64,000 nucleotides of DNA, taken from Amycolatopsis bartoniae (GTDB lineage Bacteria; Actinomycetota; Actinomycetes; Mycobacteriales; Pseudonocardiaceae). The stretch lies in assembly GCF_014191255.1 (NCBI RefSeq), contig NZ_JACHWH010000010.1:124001-188000 (forward strand), read 5' to 3'. The notes beneath the pieces are model-generated. The model saw nothing but the letters and a program-made list of their open reading frames with translations, had not been told where the DNA came from and ran no database searches. The stretch's first letter is position 1; the number at the start of each line of letters is the position of its first letter. Positions 30,634 through 39,031 of this stretch are shown here, piece by piece. The position numbers and the translations under genes are program-made.

Positions 30634-31761
30634 TCAGGTGCGCAACACGGCCGCCGCCGAGAGACCGAGCGACAGGGGCACGGCGAGCGCGATCCCGGAG
30701 ACCAGCAGCAGGACCAGGCACACCACCAGCAGGTCGGGCCCGTGCCCGACCTGCCACAGCAGCCCCGCCGGCACGAGGATGCCCGCCACCGCCGTGGTCC
30801 CGAGGTTCCCGTAGTCCACTCCTGCCCTGGTGGCGGTGCGGACCACCGCCGCCGCGGCCACCACCAGCGCCGTCACGCCGGCCGCCGACACCGAAACGCC
30901 GAGCGCGACGGCCAGCCCCTCCCAGAGCGCGAGGAAGAGCACGAGCACGGCGGCGGCCGTGGCCCGCACCTCCCGGTCGCCGCGGCCGATCCACCGGCGC
31001 AGCCCGGGGGAGCGGGTCAGCTCCGCGAGCGCCGACGCGAAGGGCAGCGCCGCGCAGTAGCCGCCGAGGCCCAGCCACCAGGCGGGATCCACCGCTGGGA
31101 ACAGGGCGTGGGCGAGCGCGACGGCCGCTGCGAGCAGCCCCGCCGTAGGCAGCGACCGGCGCCGGGACAGGATCACCGCGAGGGCGAACCGCGCCACGAC
31201 CGCGTGCCCGGCGAGCGCACCCGGCCAGCGCACGGGCTGCCCCGCGGGCAGCAGGGCGAGGACGTCGAGGAACGTCAGCGCGGTCCGGCGCACGAGCCGT
31301 TCCCGGTAGCGGCGCACGAGCTCGGCCCGTCCCGACCGGACGGCGGGCGCGGCGGCCGCGAGCGTCCCCGCGGCGACGGTCGCGAAGGCCGTGATTTCCA
31401 GCACGGGCCATGAGAACCCGAGCAGTGTCCCGGTGGCCAGCACGACGTACGCGGCCGCCCCGAACCGCCCCAGCCAGGCGAGGAGCAGGCGGCGGCGCAG
31501 CAGCGCGGGGCGGGAGCCGTCGAAGTCCGCCCACGTCAGTTGCGCCGGGTCTGCCCACGCAAAACCCTTGTGCAGCACCGACCGCGTGGCCAGGAGCAGG
31601 CCCAGCCCCAGGACGGCGAGGCCGCCCCACGACGGCGCCGGATGCGTCCCGAGCAGCTGCGCGCGCAGCTCGGCGGTGTGGGACAACGGGATGCTCAGGA
31701 ACCCCGCGACGAGCGCCCCGCCGAGCACCCAGGCGGCGAGGTCCCCGGAGGAGCGCTTCAC
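30634..31761 (-). CDS. ABC exporter-type membrane permease
   Basis: A 375-residue integral membrane protein with roughly 9-10 hydrophobic segments and no catalytic motifs. Placed downstream of a small ABC ATPase on the same strand, it is the likely membrane partner. GTG 31761 lies in the sequence CTGTCGTGAAGC, which is duplicated at the ATPase stop 96 bases upstream, suggesting that the two genes once overlapped. Substrate unknown. Confidence 0.75.
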   Translation of the reverse strand: MKRSSGDLAAWVLGGALVAGFLSIPLSHTAELRAQLLGTHPAPSWGGLAVLGLGLLLATRSVLHKGFAWADPAQLTWADFDGSRPALLRRRLLLAWLGRFGAAAYVVLATGTLLGFSWPVLEITAFATVAAGTLAAAAPAVRSGRAELVRRYRERLVRRTALTFLDVLALLPAGQPVRWPGALAGHAVVARFALAVILSRRRSLPTAGLLAAAVALAHALFPAVDPAWWLGLGGYCAALPFASALAELTRSPGLRRWIGRGDREVRATAAAVLVLFLALWEGLAVALGVSVSAAGVTALVVAAAAVVRTATRAGVDYGNLGTTAVAGILVPAGLLWQVGHGPDLLVVCLVLLLVSGIALAVPLSLGLSAAAVLRT

Positions 31762-31867
31762 GACAGCTCCAGGGCTGGGCTGGGGGTGCCTGTCGGCGGC
31801 CGGTGGCTCGCCACCGCGGAGGCGCCTCCGGGCAGGGGCGCCGCACGGCGGCTTCACGACAACTCCA
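31755..31867 (-). repeat. 96-bp block bounded by 17-bp direct repeats, containing two hairpins
   Basis: The 17-mer at 31755-31771 recurs with one mismatch at 31851-31867. One copy spans the permease start, the other the ATPase stop. Between them are GGTGGC-TC-GCCACC (31802-31815) and the perfect palindrome GGAGGCGCCTCC (31818-31829). This looks like an insertion or duplication that separated two formerly overlapping genes; a MITE or REP-like element is possible. Confidence 0.6.
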
Positions 31868-32462
31868 ACACGGCACTGGCCACCCCGTCGGCCAAGGGCT
31901 GGTGGTGACTGGCAACCACGACGGACGCCCCTTCGGTGAGGCTGCCGCGGATCAGTTCCGTCACCCACCGGCGTCCGGCGGCGTCCAGGGCTTGCTCCGG
32001 CTCGTCGAGCAGCAGCACCTCGTGCGGGCGGGCCACGGCCGCGAGCAGCAGCAGCCGCCGGCGCTGGCCCGCGGACAGCTGCCCCGCGGGCACGTCCGCG
32101 CGGTGGTCCAGACCTGCCCACGCCAGCAGCTCGACCGGATCGGCCATCCGCCCCGGGAAGGACCGCACGAGCAGGTCCAGGTGCTGGCGCGCGGTCAGCT
32201 CGGCGAACAGCGCGGAGTCGTCCAGCAGCACCGAAACGCGGCGGCGGAAGGCCACCGACCGTTCGTCCGGGGGCGCGCCGCCGATCGCGACCTGCCCGTC
32301 GTCCGGTGGCCGGATCCCATAGAGACAGTGCAGCAACGTCGACTTGCCGGACCCGTTCGTGCCGCGCAGCACGAGACACCCGCCCTGACCGACCGCGAAA
32401 TCCAGCCCGCGGAACAACCATCCGCCTCCGGCCGCGACACCGAGGCCGTCCGCCACAATCAT
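31854..32462 (-). CDS. ABC transporter ATP-binding protein
   Basis: A 202-residue ATPase: Walker A RGTNGSGKST, signature LSAGQRRRLLLLAA, Walker B VLLLDEPEQALD, and switch His in VVASHH. Short, CcmA-sized, typical of exporters. ATG 32462 is used (GTG 32465 alternative). It drives the permease encoded downstream. Substrate unknown. Confidence 0.9.
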   Translation of the reverse strand: MIVADGLGVAAGGGWLFRGLDFAVGQGGCLVLRGTNGSGKSTLLHCLYGIRPPDDGQVAIGGAPPDERSVAFRRRVSVLLDDSALFAELTARQHLDLLVRSFPGRMADPVELLAWAGLDHRADVPAGQLSAGQRRRLLLLAAVARPHEVLLLDEPEQALDAAGRRWVTELIRGSLTEGASVVVASHHQPLADGVASAVLELS

Positions 32463-32529
32463 CACGCCGCGTTCAACTCCGCCCACGCGCACCGGGTTCC
32501 CCGCCGCGCGAAGGGGTAGCCCGGGGACC

Positions 32530-33012
32530 ATGTTGAGGAGCGCGGTGTGGCAGGGCCTGGTCGCCGGAGCGGCGGGCACGGCCGTGATGACGGTGGCGGA
32601 GAAGATCGAGCAGCGGTTCACCGGCCGCCCGGACTCGCAGGTGCCCGGGGCGGTGCTCGCGCGGCTGACCGGCGGCCGGCTGCGGACCACGCTGCTCATG
32701 CACTTCGGGCAGGGCGCCCTCGTGGGCGGGGTCCGCGCGCTGATGGCGAACGCCGGGCTGCGCGGTCCGGTCGCGTCGGCGATGTTCACCGTGGTCCGGC
32801 TCAGCACCGACCAGATCCTGGAGAACGCCACCGGTGTCGGTGCGCCACCGCAGACGTGGCCGCGCTCGGAGCTGCTCGTCGACCTGCTGCACAAGACGGT
32901 CTACGGCTTCGCGACCGGTGCGGTGGCGGACGCGCTCGCGGCCCGCCGCGGTCCCGGCCCCGGGCAGCGGCACGCGGCGGAGCGACCGGGCAGGCGGTCC
33001 GGAAGGGAATAG
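32530..33012 (+). CDS. membrane protein of unknown function
   Basis: A 160-residue protein starting MLRSAVWQGLVAGAAGTAVMTVAEKIEQ, with an N-terminal hydrophobic helix, a GQGALVGGVRALMA glycine-rich helix and a helix near 122-136. It resembles small actinobacterial DUF1440-like membrane proteins, but this is not certain. Divergent from the ABC ATPase with 67 bp between; no clear ribosome-binding site. Confidence 0.6.
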   Translation: MLRSAVWQGLVAGAAGTAVMTVAEKIEQRFTGRPDSQVPGAVLARLTGGRLRTTLLMHFGQGALVGGVRALMANAGLRGPVASAMFTVVRLSTDQILENATGVGAPPQTWPRSELLVDLLHKTVYGFATGAVADALAARRGPGPGQRHAAERPGRRSGRE

Positions 33013-33069
33013 CCAGCACTTCCGCCGCGCTCTACCCGGTACCCGGAGGTGCTGAGTGGGAGGTGCGGG

Positions 33070-33282
33070 ATGTCGGGAGGCGGCCGGCGGAAGACGCTGG
33101 CGACCAGGTGCGGACGGCGGATCACGGTCAGCCGGGCCGAGCTGCCCGAGGTGCCCACCGGCTGGGTGGCGGTGCGGATCTCCTCCGGCCGCGACGACGG
33201 GCACGTGGAGTGGGTGAGCCTGTCCCGCGCGGAGGCCGCCGCGCTCGGGGAAGCGTTGCTGGAGCAGGCCCGCCCCCTCTGA
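33070..33282 (+). CDS. small hypothetical protein
   Basis: A 70-residue protein with a basic N-terminus and an acidic, helix-forming C-terminus (SLSRAEAAALGEALLEQARP). ATG 33070 has GGGAGG upstream at normal spacing. Not recognised. It is followed by a strong hairpin shared with the convergent hsp20 gene. Confidence 0.55.
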   Translation: MSGGGRRKTLATRCGRRITVSRAELPEVPTGWVAVRISSGRDDGHVEWVSLSRAEAAALGEALLEQARPL

Positions 33283-33314
33283 GGCCGTCCGCTGTGGACA
33301 GTCTCAGAGGGGGC
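33272..33314. terminator. strong bidirectional terminator hairpin
   Basis: GCCCCCTCTGAG (33272-33283) pairs perfectly with CTCAGAGGGGGC (33303-33314) around a 19-base loop that itself contains GTCC...GGAC. It sits between the convergent small ORF and hsp20 and overlaps the small ORF's stop. Confidence 0.75.
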
Positions 33315-33322
33315 GCCGAGGT

Positions 33323-33757
33323 TCAGGCGTCGATCTGCTTCGGCTCGTCCGAGCGGCTCTCGATCGAGATCCGGCGCGGCTTGGCCTGCTCCGCGACCGG
33401 GATGCGCAGGGTCAGCACACCGGCCTCGTAGCTGGCGGCGATGTGCTCGGTGTCGAGGGAGTCGCCGAGGAACAGCTGGCGGGAGAACACCCCCAGCGGG
33501 CGCTCGGAGACCTGCATCTCGACATCGCCCTCGTGCGCCGGACGGCGCTCCGCCTTGACGGTCAGCACGTTGCGCTCGACGTCCAGCTCGATGGCGTCGG
33601 GGGTCAGGCCGGGCAGGTCGAAGGACACCACGAACTCGTCACCGGCGCGGTAGGCGTCCATCGGCATCGAGGTCGGGCGCGACCAGGTGCCGGGGGCGCC
33701 GAACACCTGGGAGGCGAGCCGGTCCAGTTCGCGGAACGGGTCGGTGCGCATCAACAT
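33323..33757 (-). CDS. Hsp20/alpha-crystallin small heat-shock protein
   Basis: A 144-residue small heat-shock protein: N-terminal [20 protein letters not shown], alpha-crystallin domain about 45-130 ([54 protein letters not shown]), and a C-terminal tail. The AGVLTLRIP motif is diagnostic. It holds unfolded proteins in the cytoplasm. ATG 33757 has GAGGAGG upstream. A consensus promoter and two RheA-like operators lie upstream. Confidence 0.95.
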   Translation of the reverse strand: MLMRTDPFRELDRLASQVFGAPGTWSRPTSMPMDAYRAGDEFVVSFDLPGLTPDAIELDVERNVLTVKAERRPAHEGDVEMQVSERPLGVFSRQLFLGDSLDTEHIAASYEAGVLTLRIPVAEQAKPRRISIESRSDEPKQIDA

Positions 33758-33800
33758 TTTCTGTCCCTCCTCGTCGTTCTCTCTGTCAACGCGCACCACC

Positions 33801-33829
33801 AGTATAAGAAGTCGTCGTTGTGATGACAA
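33801..33829 (-). promoter_or_regulatory. hsp20 promoter, consensus -35/-10
   Basis: On the minus strand TTGTCA (33829-33824) and TATACT (33806-33801) are separated by exactly 17 bp, a near-consensus sigma70-type promoter, 44 bases before the hsp20 ATG. Confidence 0.75.
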
Positions 33830-33854
33830 GTGAAATGTCGTCCTCAGGATGACG
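33810..33854. promoter_or_regulatory. two RheA-like inverted repeats over the hsp20 promoter
   Basis: Two sites of form GTCGTC-N5-GATGAC: 33810-33828 (overlapping the -35 element) and 33836-33854, 26 bp apart. The Streptomyces hsp18 repressor RheA is reported to bind TGTCATC-N5-GATGACA; the match suggests a RheA-type repressor, encoded elsewhere. Confidence 0.6.
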
Positions 33855-33865
33855 ATCTTCGGCTT

Positions 33866-33883
33866 GTATAACGACCTATACGG
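33866..33883. repeat. 18-bp dyad element, copy 1
   Basis: GTATAACGACCTATACGG, with GTATA/TATAC arms around six bases, identical to 42558-42575. This copy contains the threonine synthase stop codon and lies 109-126 bases upstream of the hsp20 ATG. Probable operator. Confidence 0.6.
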
Positions 33884-35099
33884 CGGGCTTCGGAATCGCC
33901 TCGTCCTTGGCGAGCAGGGGAGCGTCGACCTCGACGGTCTCCGGATACTTGATGCCCGCGCCGGTGTTGAGCACCACCACCTCGTCCGCCTCGCCGAGCC
34001 GGCCCGACTCCCGCAACCGGTCCACGGCGGCGAAACAGGCGGCGCCCTCGGGACAGACGAAAGCGCCGTCGAGCTCGGCGAGCCGGCGCTGCGCGGCCAG
34101 CAGCTCGTCGTCGGTGACCGCGATCGCCGTGCCTTCGGTGGTGTAGACCGCGTCCAGCACGAGGAAGTCGCCCAGCGCCTTGGGCACGGTGATGCCGAAC
34201 GCGACCGTCCGGGCGTCGGGGAACGGCTCGCTCTCCCGCGCGCCGCGCTCGAACGCCTCGACGATCGGGGCGCAGCCGGCGGCCTGCACCGCGACGAGCC
34301 GGGGCAGTTTCCCGTCCAGCCAGCCCAGCTCCTGCAGCTCCCGGATCGCCTTGAAGATGCCGATGATCCCGACGCCGCCGCCGGTGGGGTACAGGATCAC
34401 GTCGGGCACGCGCCAGCCGAGCTGCTCGGCGATCTCGTACCCCATCGTCTTCTTGCCCTCGATGCGGTAGGGCTCCTTGAGCGTGGACACCTCCTGGTAG
34501 CCGTCCCGCCCGGCGACCGCGGCGGCGACGAGCTTGCCCGCGTCGCCGATGAGACCGTCCACGCGGTACAGCTCCGCGCCGCTGGCCTGGCACTCCTTCA
34601 TCGTGATCACCGGGGCGTCGGCGGGCATCGCGATGAGGTTCTTGAGTCCGGCGCGCGCCGCGTACAGCGCCCAGGCCGCGCCCGCGTTCCCGTTGGTGGG
34701 CATGGCGATTCCCCGCACCCCCAGCTCGGCCGCCCGTGACACGCCCACCGCGGCGCCGCGGGCCTTGAACGAACCGGTCGGGACCAGGCCCTCGTCCTTC
34801 ATCAGCAGCCGGGGCACTCCGGCGCGCCTGCCGTAGCCCGGCATCGGCAGCAGCGGGGTCATGCCTTCGCCGAGGGTCACGACGTGCCCTGGGGAGCGGA
34901 CCGGCAGGACCTCGTGGTAGCGCCAGAGGTTCGGCTCACGCGCCGCGATGTCCCGCGGCGTCACGGTTTCCCGCACGCGGTCGAGGTCGTACCGCGCCAG
35001 CAGCGGCGCCCCGGCGGGGGAGGTGCCCTGGACGACGTCGGCGTCGAGCCGCTCGCCGGTCCGCGAGCAGTCGAGGTGGCTGAGGAATGAGAAGGTCAT
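33876..35099 (-). CDS. thrC: threonine synthase (PLP, fold type II)
   Basis: A 407-residue PLP enzyme: PLP Lys in [16 protein letters not shown], phosphate loop region [14 protein letters not shown], and [13 protein letters not shown]. The N-terminal [21 protein letters not shown] is typical of bacterial threonine-synthase-like proteins. It converts O-phosphohomoserine to threonine. ATG 35099 with GAGGAAG upstream. It stands alone, without hom or thrB, so it may be a second or specialised copy; a cysteate/diaminopropionate-type activity is not excluded. Confidence 0.85.
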   Translation of the reverse strand: MTFSFLSHLDCSRTGERLDADVVQGTSPAGAPLLARYDLDRVRETVTPRDIAAREPNLWRYHEVLPVRSPGHVVTLGEGMTPLLPMPGYGRRAGVPRLLMKDEGLVPTGSFKARGAAVGVSRAAELGVRGIAMPTNGNAGAAWALYAARAGLKNLIAMPADAPVITMKECQASGAELYRVDGLIGDAGKLVAAAVAGRDGYQEVSTLKEPYRIEGKKTMGYEIAEQLGWRVPDVILYPTGGGVGIIGIFKAIRELQELGWLDGKLPRLVAVQAAGCAPIVEAFERGARESEPFPDARTVAFGITVPKALGDFLVLDAVYTTEGTAIAVTDDELLAAQRRLAELDGAFVCPEGAACFAAVDRLRESGRLGEADEVVVLNTGAGIKYPETVEVDAPLLAKDEAIPKPAV

Positions 35100-35175
35100 G
35101 ACCCGATCTTCCTCACTTCGGAACACCACGGCCCGCTCGTCCGCTGTCCGGACGGTAACCGGCGAAGGAGGACAC

Positions 35176-35526
35176 ATGCGGCACAGGGGAATACCGGCAC
35201 GGCGAGCGGTCCGGGGGTTCAACACCGCCATCCTGGCGTTGCGCTCGTCGCGGTGCTGGGGTGCGCGGATCCGGCGGCACCTCACCGTCGTGACGTACAC
35301 CGGGCGGCGCTCGGGACGGGTCTTCAGCACTCCCGTGGGGTTCCGCCGCAGCGGCGACACCGTCACGATCGGCGTGCGCCTGCCCGGCGCGAAGTCGTGG
35401 TGGCGCAACTTCACCGGCGACGGGGGGCCGCTCACGCTCGAACTGGACGGTGCCGACCGGATGGGCCACGCCGTGGCCCGGCGGGACGCGAAGGGCCGGG
35501 TCTCCGTCGTCGTGCGGCTGACCTGA
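35176..35526 (+). CDS. deazaflavin (F420)-dependent nitroreductase-like protein
   Basis: A 116-residue split-barrel protein: RRHLTVVTYTGRRSGRVFSTPVGF is the usual strand pair of the Ddn/FDOR family, followed by GAKSWWRNFTGDGGPLTLEL. F420 or another flavin may bind; the typical N-terminal part is short. ATG 35176 follows GGAGG with normal spacing. Divergent from threonine synthase. Confidence 0.75.
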   Translation: MRHRGIPARRAVRGFNTAILALRSSRCWGARIRRHLTVVTYTGRRSGRVFSTPVGFRRSGDTVTIGVRLPGAKSWWRNFTGDGGPLTLELDGADRMGHAVARRDAKGRVSVVVRLT

Positions 35527-35530
35527 CGAC

Positions 35531-35911
35531 TCAGGCGCGCGCCAGCACCTCGGCCAGGACCTCGCGGTGCGTGGGCTTGGCCTCGTCGTAGCGGCGGCGA
35601 CCGGCGGCGGTGAGGTTGACGAACACGCCGCGCCGGTCGTCCTCGCACAGCGACCGCTCCACCAGGCCCTCGCGCTCCATGCGGGCGACCAGGCGGGAGG
35701 TCGCGCTCTGGCTGAGGTGCACCACCTCGGTCAGTTCGGTGCCGCGGCATTTCCGGTCGGCCGTGGCGAGCTGTTCGAGCGCCTCGAACTCGGTGACGCC
35801 GATGCCGTGCCGCTCCTGCAGCCGGGCCTCCAGCGCGCCGGACACGGCCGCGTGGAGCGCCTGCAGGTCGTGCCACTGCCGCACCAGGCCCCGTTCGGCT
35901 ACGTCGCTCAC
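35531..35911 (-). CDS. MarR-family regulator
   Basis: A 126-residue winged-helix regulator: GIGVTEFEALEQLA, recognition helix SQSATSRLVARMEREGLVER, and wing CEDDRRGVFVNLTAAG. It is short at the N-terminus for the family. Divergent from a 14-TM MFS exporter with a large dyad in the 85-bp gap, the classic drug-responsive repressor/exporter pair. Confidence 0.9.
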   Translation of the reverse strand: MSDVAERGLVRQWHDLQALHAAVSGALEARLQERHGIGVTEFEALEQLATADRKCRGTELTEVVHLSQSATSRLVARMEREGLVERSLCEDDRRGVFVNLTAAGRRRYDEAKPTHREVLAEVLARA

Positions 35912-35925
35912 GATCGCACCTTAGC

Positions 35926-35982
35926 ATGCACGTGAATCTTATGCAAACACATTAAATCCCCTTGCATTAGATGCGTGTGCAT
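35926..35982. promoter_or_regulatory. large MarR-type dyad between regulator and exporter
   Basis: A 21-bp arm at 35926-35946 is matched in inverted orientation by 35962-35982 with 17 of 21 bases identical, separated by 15 bp of A/T-rich sequence. Both arms carry ATGCA/TGCAT ends. It lies in the divergent MarR/MFS promoter region. Confidence 0.75.
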
Positions 35983-35996
35983 GTAGTCTCGTCCGC

Positions 35997-37451
35997 ATGA
36001 GACCGACAGCTCCTCTGTCCACCTCCTCCACCCACTGGGACGCCCGCCTCTGGGGCGTCCTGCTGACCGTGTCCACCGTCGTCGGCCTCGACGCGCTCGA
36101 CGTGTCGATGGTCGGCGTCGCGCTGCCCGCCATCCGGGCCGACCTGGGCCTGTCGACGAGCGCGCTGCAATGGGTCGTCAGCGGCTACGTCCTCGGCTAC
36201 GGCGGGCTGCTCCTGCTCGGCGGCCGGGCGGCCGACCTGCTGGGCCGCCGCCGCGTGTTCCTCGTCGCGGTCACCGTCTTCGCCTTCGCGTCCCTGCTCG
36301 GTGGCCTCGTCGACAGCGGCGCGCTGCTCATCGCCACCCGGTTCGTCAAGGGCCTCGCGGCGGCGTTCACCGCGCCCGCGGCGCTGTCGATCATCACCAC
36401 GACGTTCCACGAGGGCCCCGCCCGCAACCGGGCGATCAGCATCTTCGCCGTGTTCGGCGCGAGCGGGTACTCCGCGGGACTGGTGTTCTCCGGCCTGCTG
36501 ACCGAGGTCGGCTGGCGGTGGACCTTCCTGCTCCCGGTGCCGGTCGCGCTCGCCGCGCTCGCGTTCGGCAGCAGGCTCATCCCGGCCTACCGGGCCGAGC
36601 GCACGGGCGGCGGCTACGACCTGCCCGGGGCGATCACCGGTGCCGCCGGCTCACTGCTGCTGGTGTTCGCGGTGGTCGAAGCGCCCGAGGTCGGCTGGGC
36701 GGCTCCGCGCACGCTGGTGTCGTTCGTGGTCGCCGCGGCCCTGCTGGCAGCGTTCGTCCTGATCGAGAGGCGCAGCCGGAACCCGTTGCTGCGCCTGGGC
36801 ATCCTGCGCTCGGGGCCGTTGGCGCGGGCGAACCTCGGCGGCGCGCTGTTCTTCGGCGCGTACATCGGGTTCCAGTTCGTGGTGATGCTGTACCTGCAGT
36901 CCGTGCTGGGCTGGTCGGCGCTGCAGACCGCGCTCGGATTCCTGCCCGCGGCGCTGATCGTCGCGTTCGCGTCGCCGCGGATCGAGCCGCTGATCGACCG
37001 CGTCGGCACGCCGCGCACGATCCTCGCCGGGGTGGTCGCGCACGTCGCGGGCTACGCGCTGTTCCTGCGCGTCGACGAGCACTCCGGCTACGCGGGGTCG
37101 GTGCTGCCCAGCATGATCCTGCTCGGCATCGGCTTCACGCTGGCGTTCTCGTCGCTCAACATCCAGGCCACGACGGGGATCGGCGACGACGAGCAGGGGC
37201 TCGCCGGTGGCCTGCTCAACACCTCGCTGCAGGTCGGCGGCGCGATCGGGCTCGCGGTGGTGACGGCCGTGCTCACGGCGAACGGCGGCGCGGACGCGTC
37301 GGCGGCGAGCCTGCTCACCGGGCTGCGCCCGGCGCTGAGCGTGGTCACCGGGATCGCGGTGCTCGGCCTGCTGGTGGCGATCTCCGGGGTGGTCCGCCGC
37401 CGGCGGGCGGCAGCGCCCGTGCCCGCGGTCGCCGTGGACGAACTCGTCTAG
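35997..37451 (+). CDS. MFS exporter, EmrB/QacA (DHA2) type
   Basis: A 484-residue transporter with about 14 transmembrane helices. Motif A-like loop GGRAADLLGRRRVFL and the DHA2 motif D1 region LDVSMVGVALPAIRADLGLS with WVVSGYVLGYG are clear. It exports drugs or other amphiphiles using the proton gradient. Regulated by the divergent MarR (inference). Confidence 0.93.
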   Translation: MRPTAPLSTSSTHWDARLWGVLLTVSTVVGLDALDVSMVGVALPAIRADLGLSTSALQWVVSGYVLGYGGLLLLGGRAADLLGRRRVFLVAVTVFAFASLLGGLVDSGALLIATRFVKGLAAAFTAPAALSIITTTFHEGPARNRAISIFAVFGASGYSAGLVFSGLLTEVGWRWTFLLPVPVALAALAFGSRLIPAYRAERTGGGYDLPGAITGAAGSLLLVFAVVEAPEVGWAAPRTLVSFVVAAALLAAFVLIERRSRNPLLRLGILRSGPLARANLGGALFFGAYIGFQFVVMLYLQSVLGWSALQTALGFLPAALIVAFASPRIEPLIDRVGTPRTILAGVVAHVAGYALFLRVDEHSGYAGSVLPSMILLGIGFTLAFSSLNIQATTGIGDDEQGLAGGLLNTSLQVGGAIGLAVVTAVLTANGGADASAASLLTGLRPALSVVTGIAVLGLLVAISGVVRRRRAAAPVPAVAVDELV

Positions 37452-37457
37452 ACCGGG

Positions 37458-38978
37458 TCAGTGGCTCCCGCTCAGCTCACCGGTGAGGCGCTCGTGCATC
37501 GCGGCACTGGCGGAGTTGAGCCCGGTGATCCGCACGGACTTGCCGCGCGCGGCGTACTTCTCGCCGATCGTGTCGAGCGCGGCGACCGTGGACGCGTCCC
37601 ACACGTGCGATCCGGACAGGTCGATGACGACACTGTCCGGATCTCCCGCGTAGTCGAACCGGGACACCAGGTCGTTGCTGGAGGCGAAGAACAGCTGCCC
37701 GCTCACCGAGTACACGACCTCGGTGCCGTCCGTGACCGACGTGACCCGCGCCAGGTGCGCCACGCGCCGGGCGAAGATCACCATCGCGAGGACGGTGCCG
37801 GCGACGACCCCGATCGCGAGGTTGCCGGTCGCGACCACCACCGCCACCGTGACGACCATGACCGTGATCTCCCCGGCGGGCATCCGCTTCAGCGTCGCCG
37901 GGGCCACCGAATGCCAGTCGAACGTGCCGAACGCGACCAGCACCATCACCGCGACCAGCGCGGCCATCGGGATCCGCGCCACGACCGGCCCGAAGACCAG
38001 GCACAGGATGAGCAGGAACGCCCCGGCGAGGAACGTGGACAGCCGGGTGCGCGCGCCCGCCACCCGCACGTTGATCATCGTCTGCCCGATCATGGCGCAG
38101 CCGCCCATTCCGCCGAACAGGCCCGTGACGACGTTCGCCACGCCTTGGCCGATCGACTCGCGCGTCTTGTTCGAGCGGGTGTCGGTGATGTCGTCGACCA
38201 GCTTGGCCGTCATCAGCGACTCCATGAGGCCCACCAGTGCGAAGGCGACCGCGTACGGGCCGATGGTGGTGAGCGTGCCGACGGTGAACGGCACGTCCGG
38301 CAGCCCGGGCACCGGCAGTGACGACGGCAGCGCACCCTTGTCGCCGACGGTCGGCACCGCGATGCCGGCGCCGATCGTGACGGCGGTCAGCGCGACGATG
38401 GACACCAGTGGCGCGGGCACGGCCTTCGTCAGCCTCGGCAGCAGCACCATCAGCACCAGCCCCGCGGCGAACAGCGGGTACACCGGCCACGGCACGCCGA
38501 CCAGGTTGGGCACCTGCGCCAGGAAGATCAGGATCGCCAGCGCGTTGACGAAGCCGACCATCACGCTGCGCGGCACGAACCGCATCAGCTTCGCCACGCC
38601 GAGCGCCCCGAGCACGATCTGCACGAGACCGCCGAGGAGCACCGTCGCGACCAGGTAGCCGAACCCGTGCTCGCGGGAGAGCGGGGCGACCACGAGCGCG
38701 ATGGCGCCGGTCGCGGCCGAGATCATCGCCGGGCGCCCGCCCACGATCGCGATGACCACCGCCATCGTGAACGAGGCGAACAGGCCCACGGCGGGGCTGA
38801 CGCCGGCGATGACCGAGAACGAGATCGCCTCGGGGATCAGGGCCAGCGCGACGACGAGTCCGGCGAGGACCTCGGTGCGCGCGACGCGGGGCGAGAGCCA
38901 CGAGGGCCGGGTGAAGGGCAGTGACAAGGGAAGACCTATCCGGGAAGCGCGGGGACTGCGGGCGGCGCGTGCGGACAC
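37458..38978 (-). CDS. SulP-family anion transporter with STAS domain
   Basis: A 506-residue permease: N-terminal EVLAGLVVALALIPEAISFSVIAGVSPAVGL is the SulP signature, about 10-12 helices follow, and a C-terminal STAS domain (about 405-500, VVIDLSGSHVWDASTVAALDTI). It carries sulfate, bicarbonate or another anion. The GTG at 38978 lies 27 bases downstream of a large dyad overlapping the end of the upstream merR gene. Confidence 0.92.
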   Translation of the reverse strand: MSARAARSPRASRIGLPLSLPFTRPSWLSPRVARTEVLAGLVVALALIPEAISFSVIAGVSPAVGLFASFTMAVVIAIVGGRPAMISAATGAIALVVAPLSREHGFGYLVATVLLGGLVQIVLGALGVAKLMRFVPRSVMVGFVNALAILIFLAQVPNLVGVPWPVYPLFAAGLVLMVLLPRLTKAVPAPLVSIVALTAVTIGAGIAVPTVGDKGALPSSLPVPGLPDVPFTVGTLTTIGPYAVAFALVGLMESLMTAKLVDDITDTRSNKTRESIGQGVANVVTGLFGGMGGCAMIGQTMINVRVAGARTRLSTFLAGAFLLILCLVFGPVVARIPMAALVAVMVLVAFGTFDWHSVAPATLKRMPAGEITVMVVTVAVVVATGNLAIGVVAGTVLAMVIFARRVAHLARVTSVTDGTEVVYSVSGQLFFASSNDLVSRFDYAGDPDSVVIDLSGSHVWDASTVAALDTIGEKYAARGKSVRITGLNSASAAMHERLTGELSGSH

Positions 38979-39005
38979 GCCGGTGTCACCTTCACGCTCG
39001 CCGTA

Positions 39006-39031
39006 ACCCTACCCTTACGTGAGGGGAGGGT
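39006..39031. promoter_or_regulatory. MerR-type operator before sulP
   Basis: A 26-bp dyad with ACCCT/AGGGT outer arms and CCCT/AGGG inner arms around CTTACGTG-like core. It contains the merR stop codon and ends 28 bases before the SulP start. Long, G/C-armed dyads next to a merR gene are typical of MerR-activated promoters. Confidence 0.5.

Noticed and set aside
35100..35175. A riboswitch or leader peptide upstream of threonine synthase
   Set aside because: The 76-bp divergent gap has no extended stems or Thr/Ile codon run.
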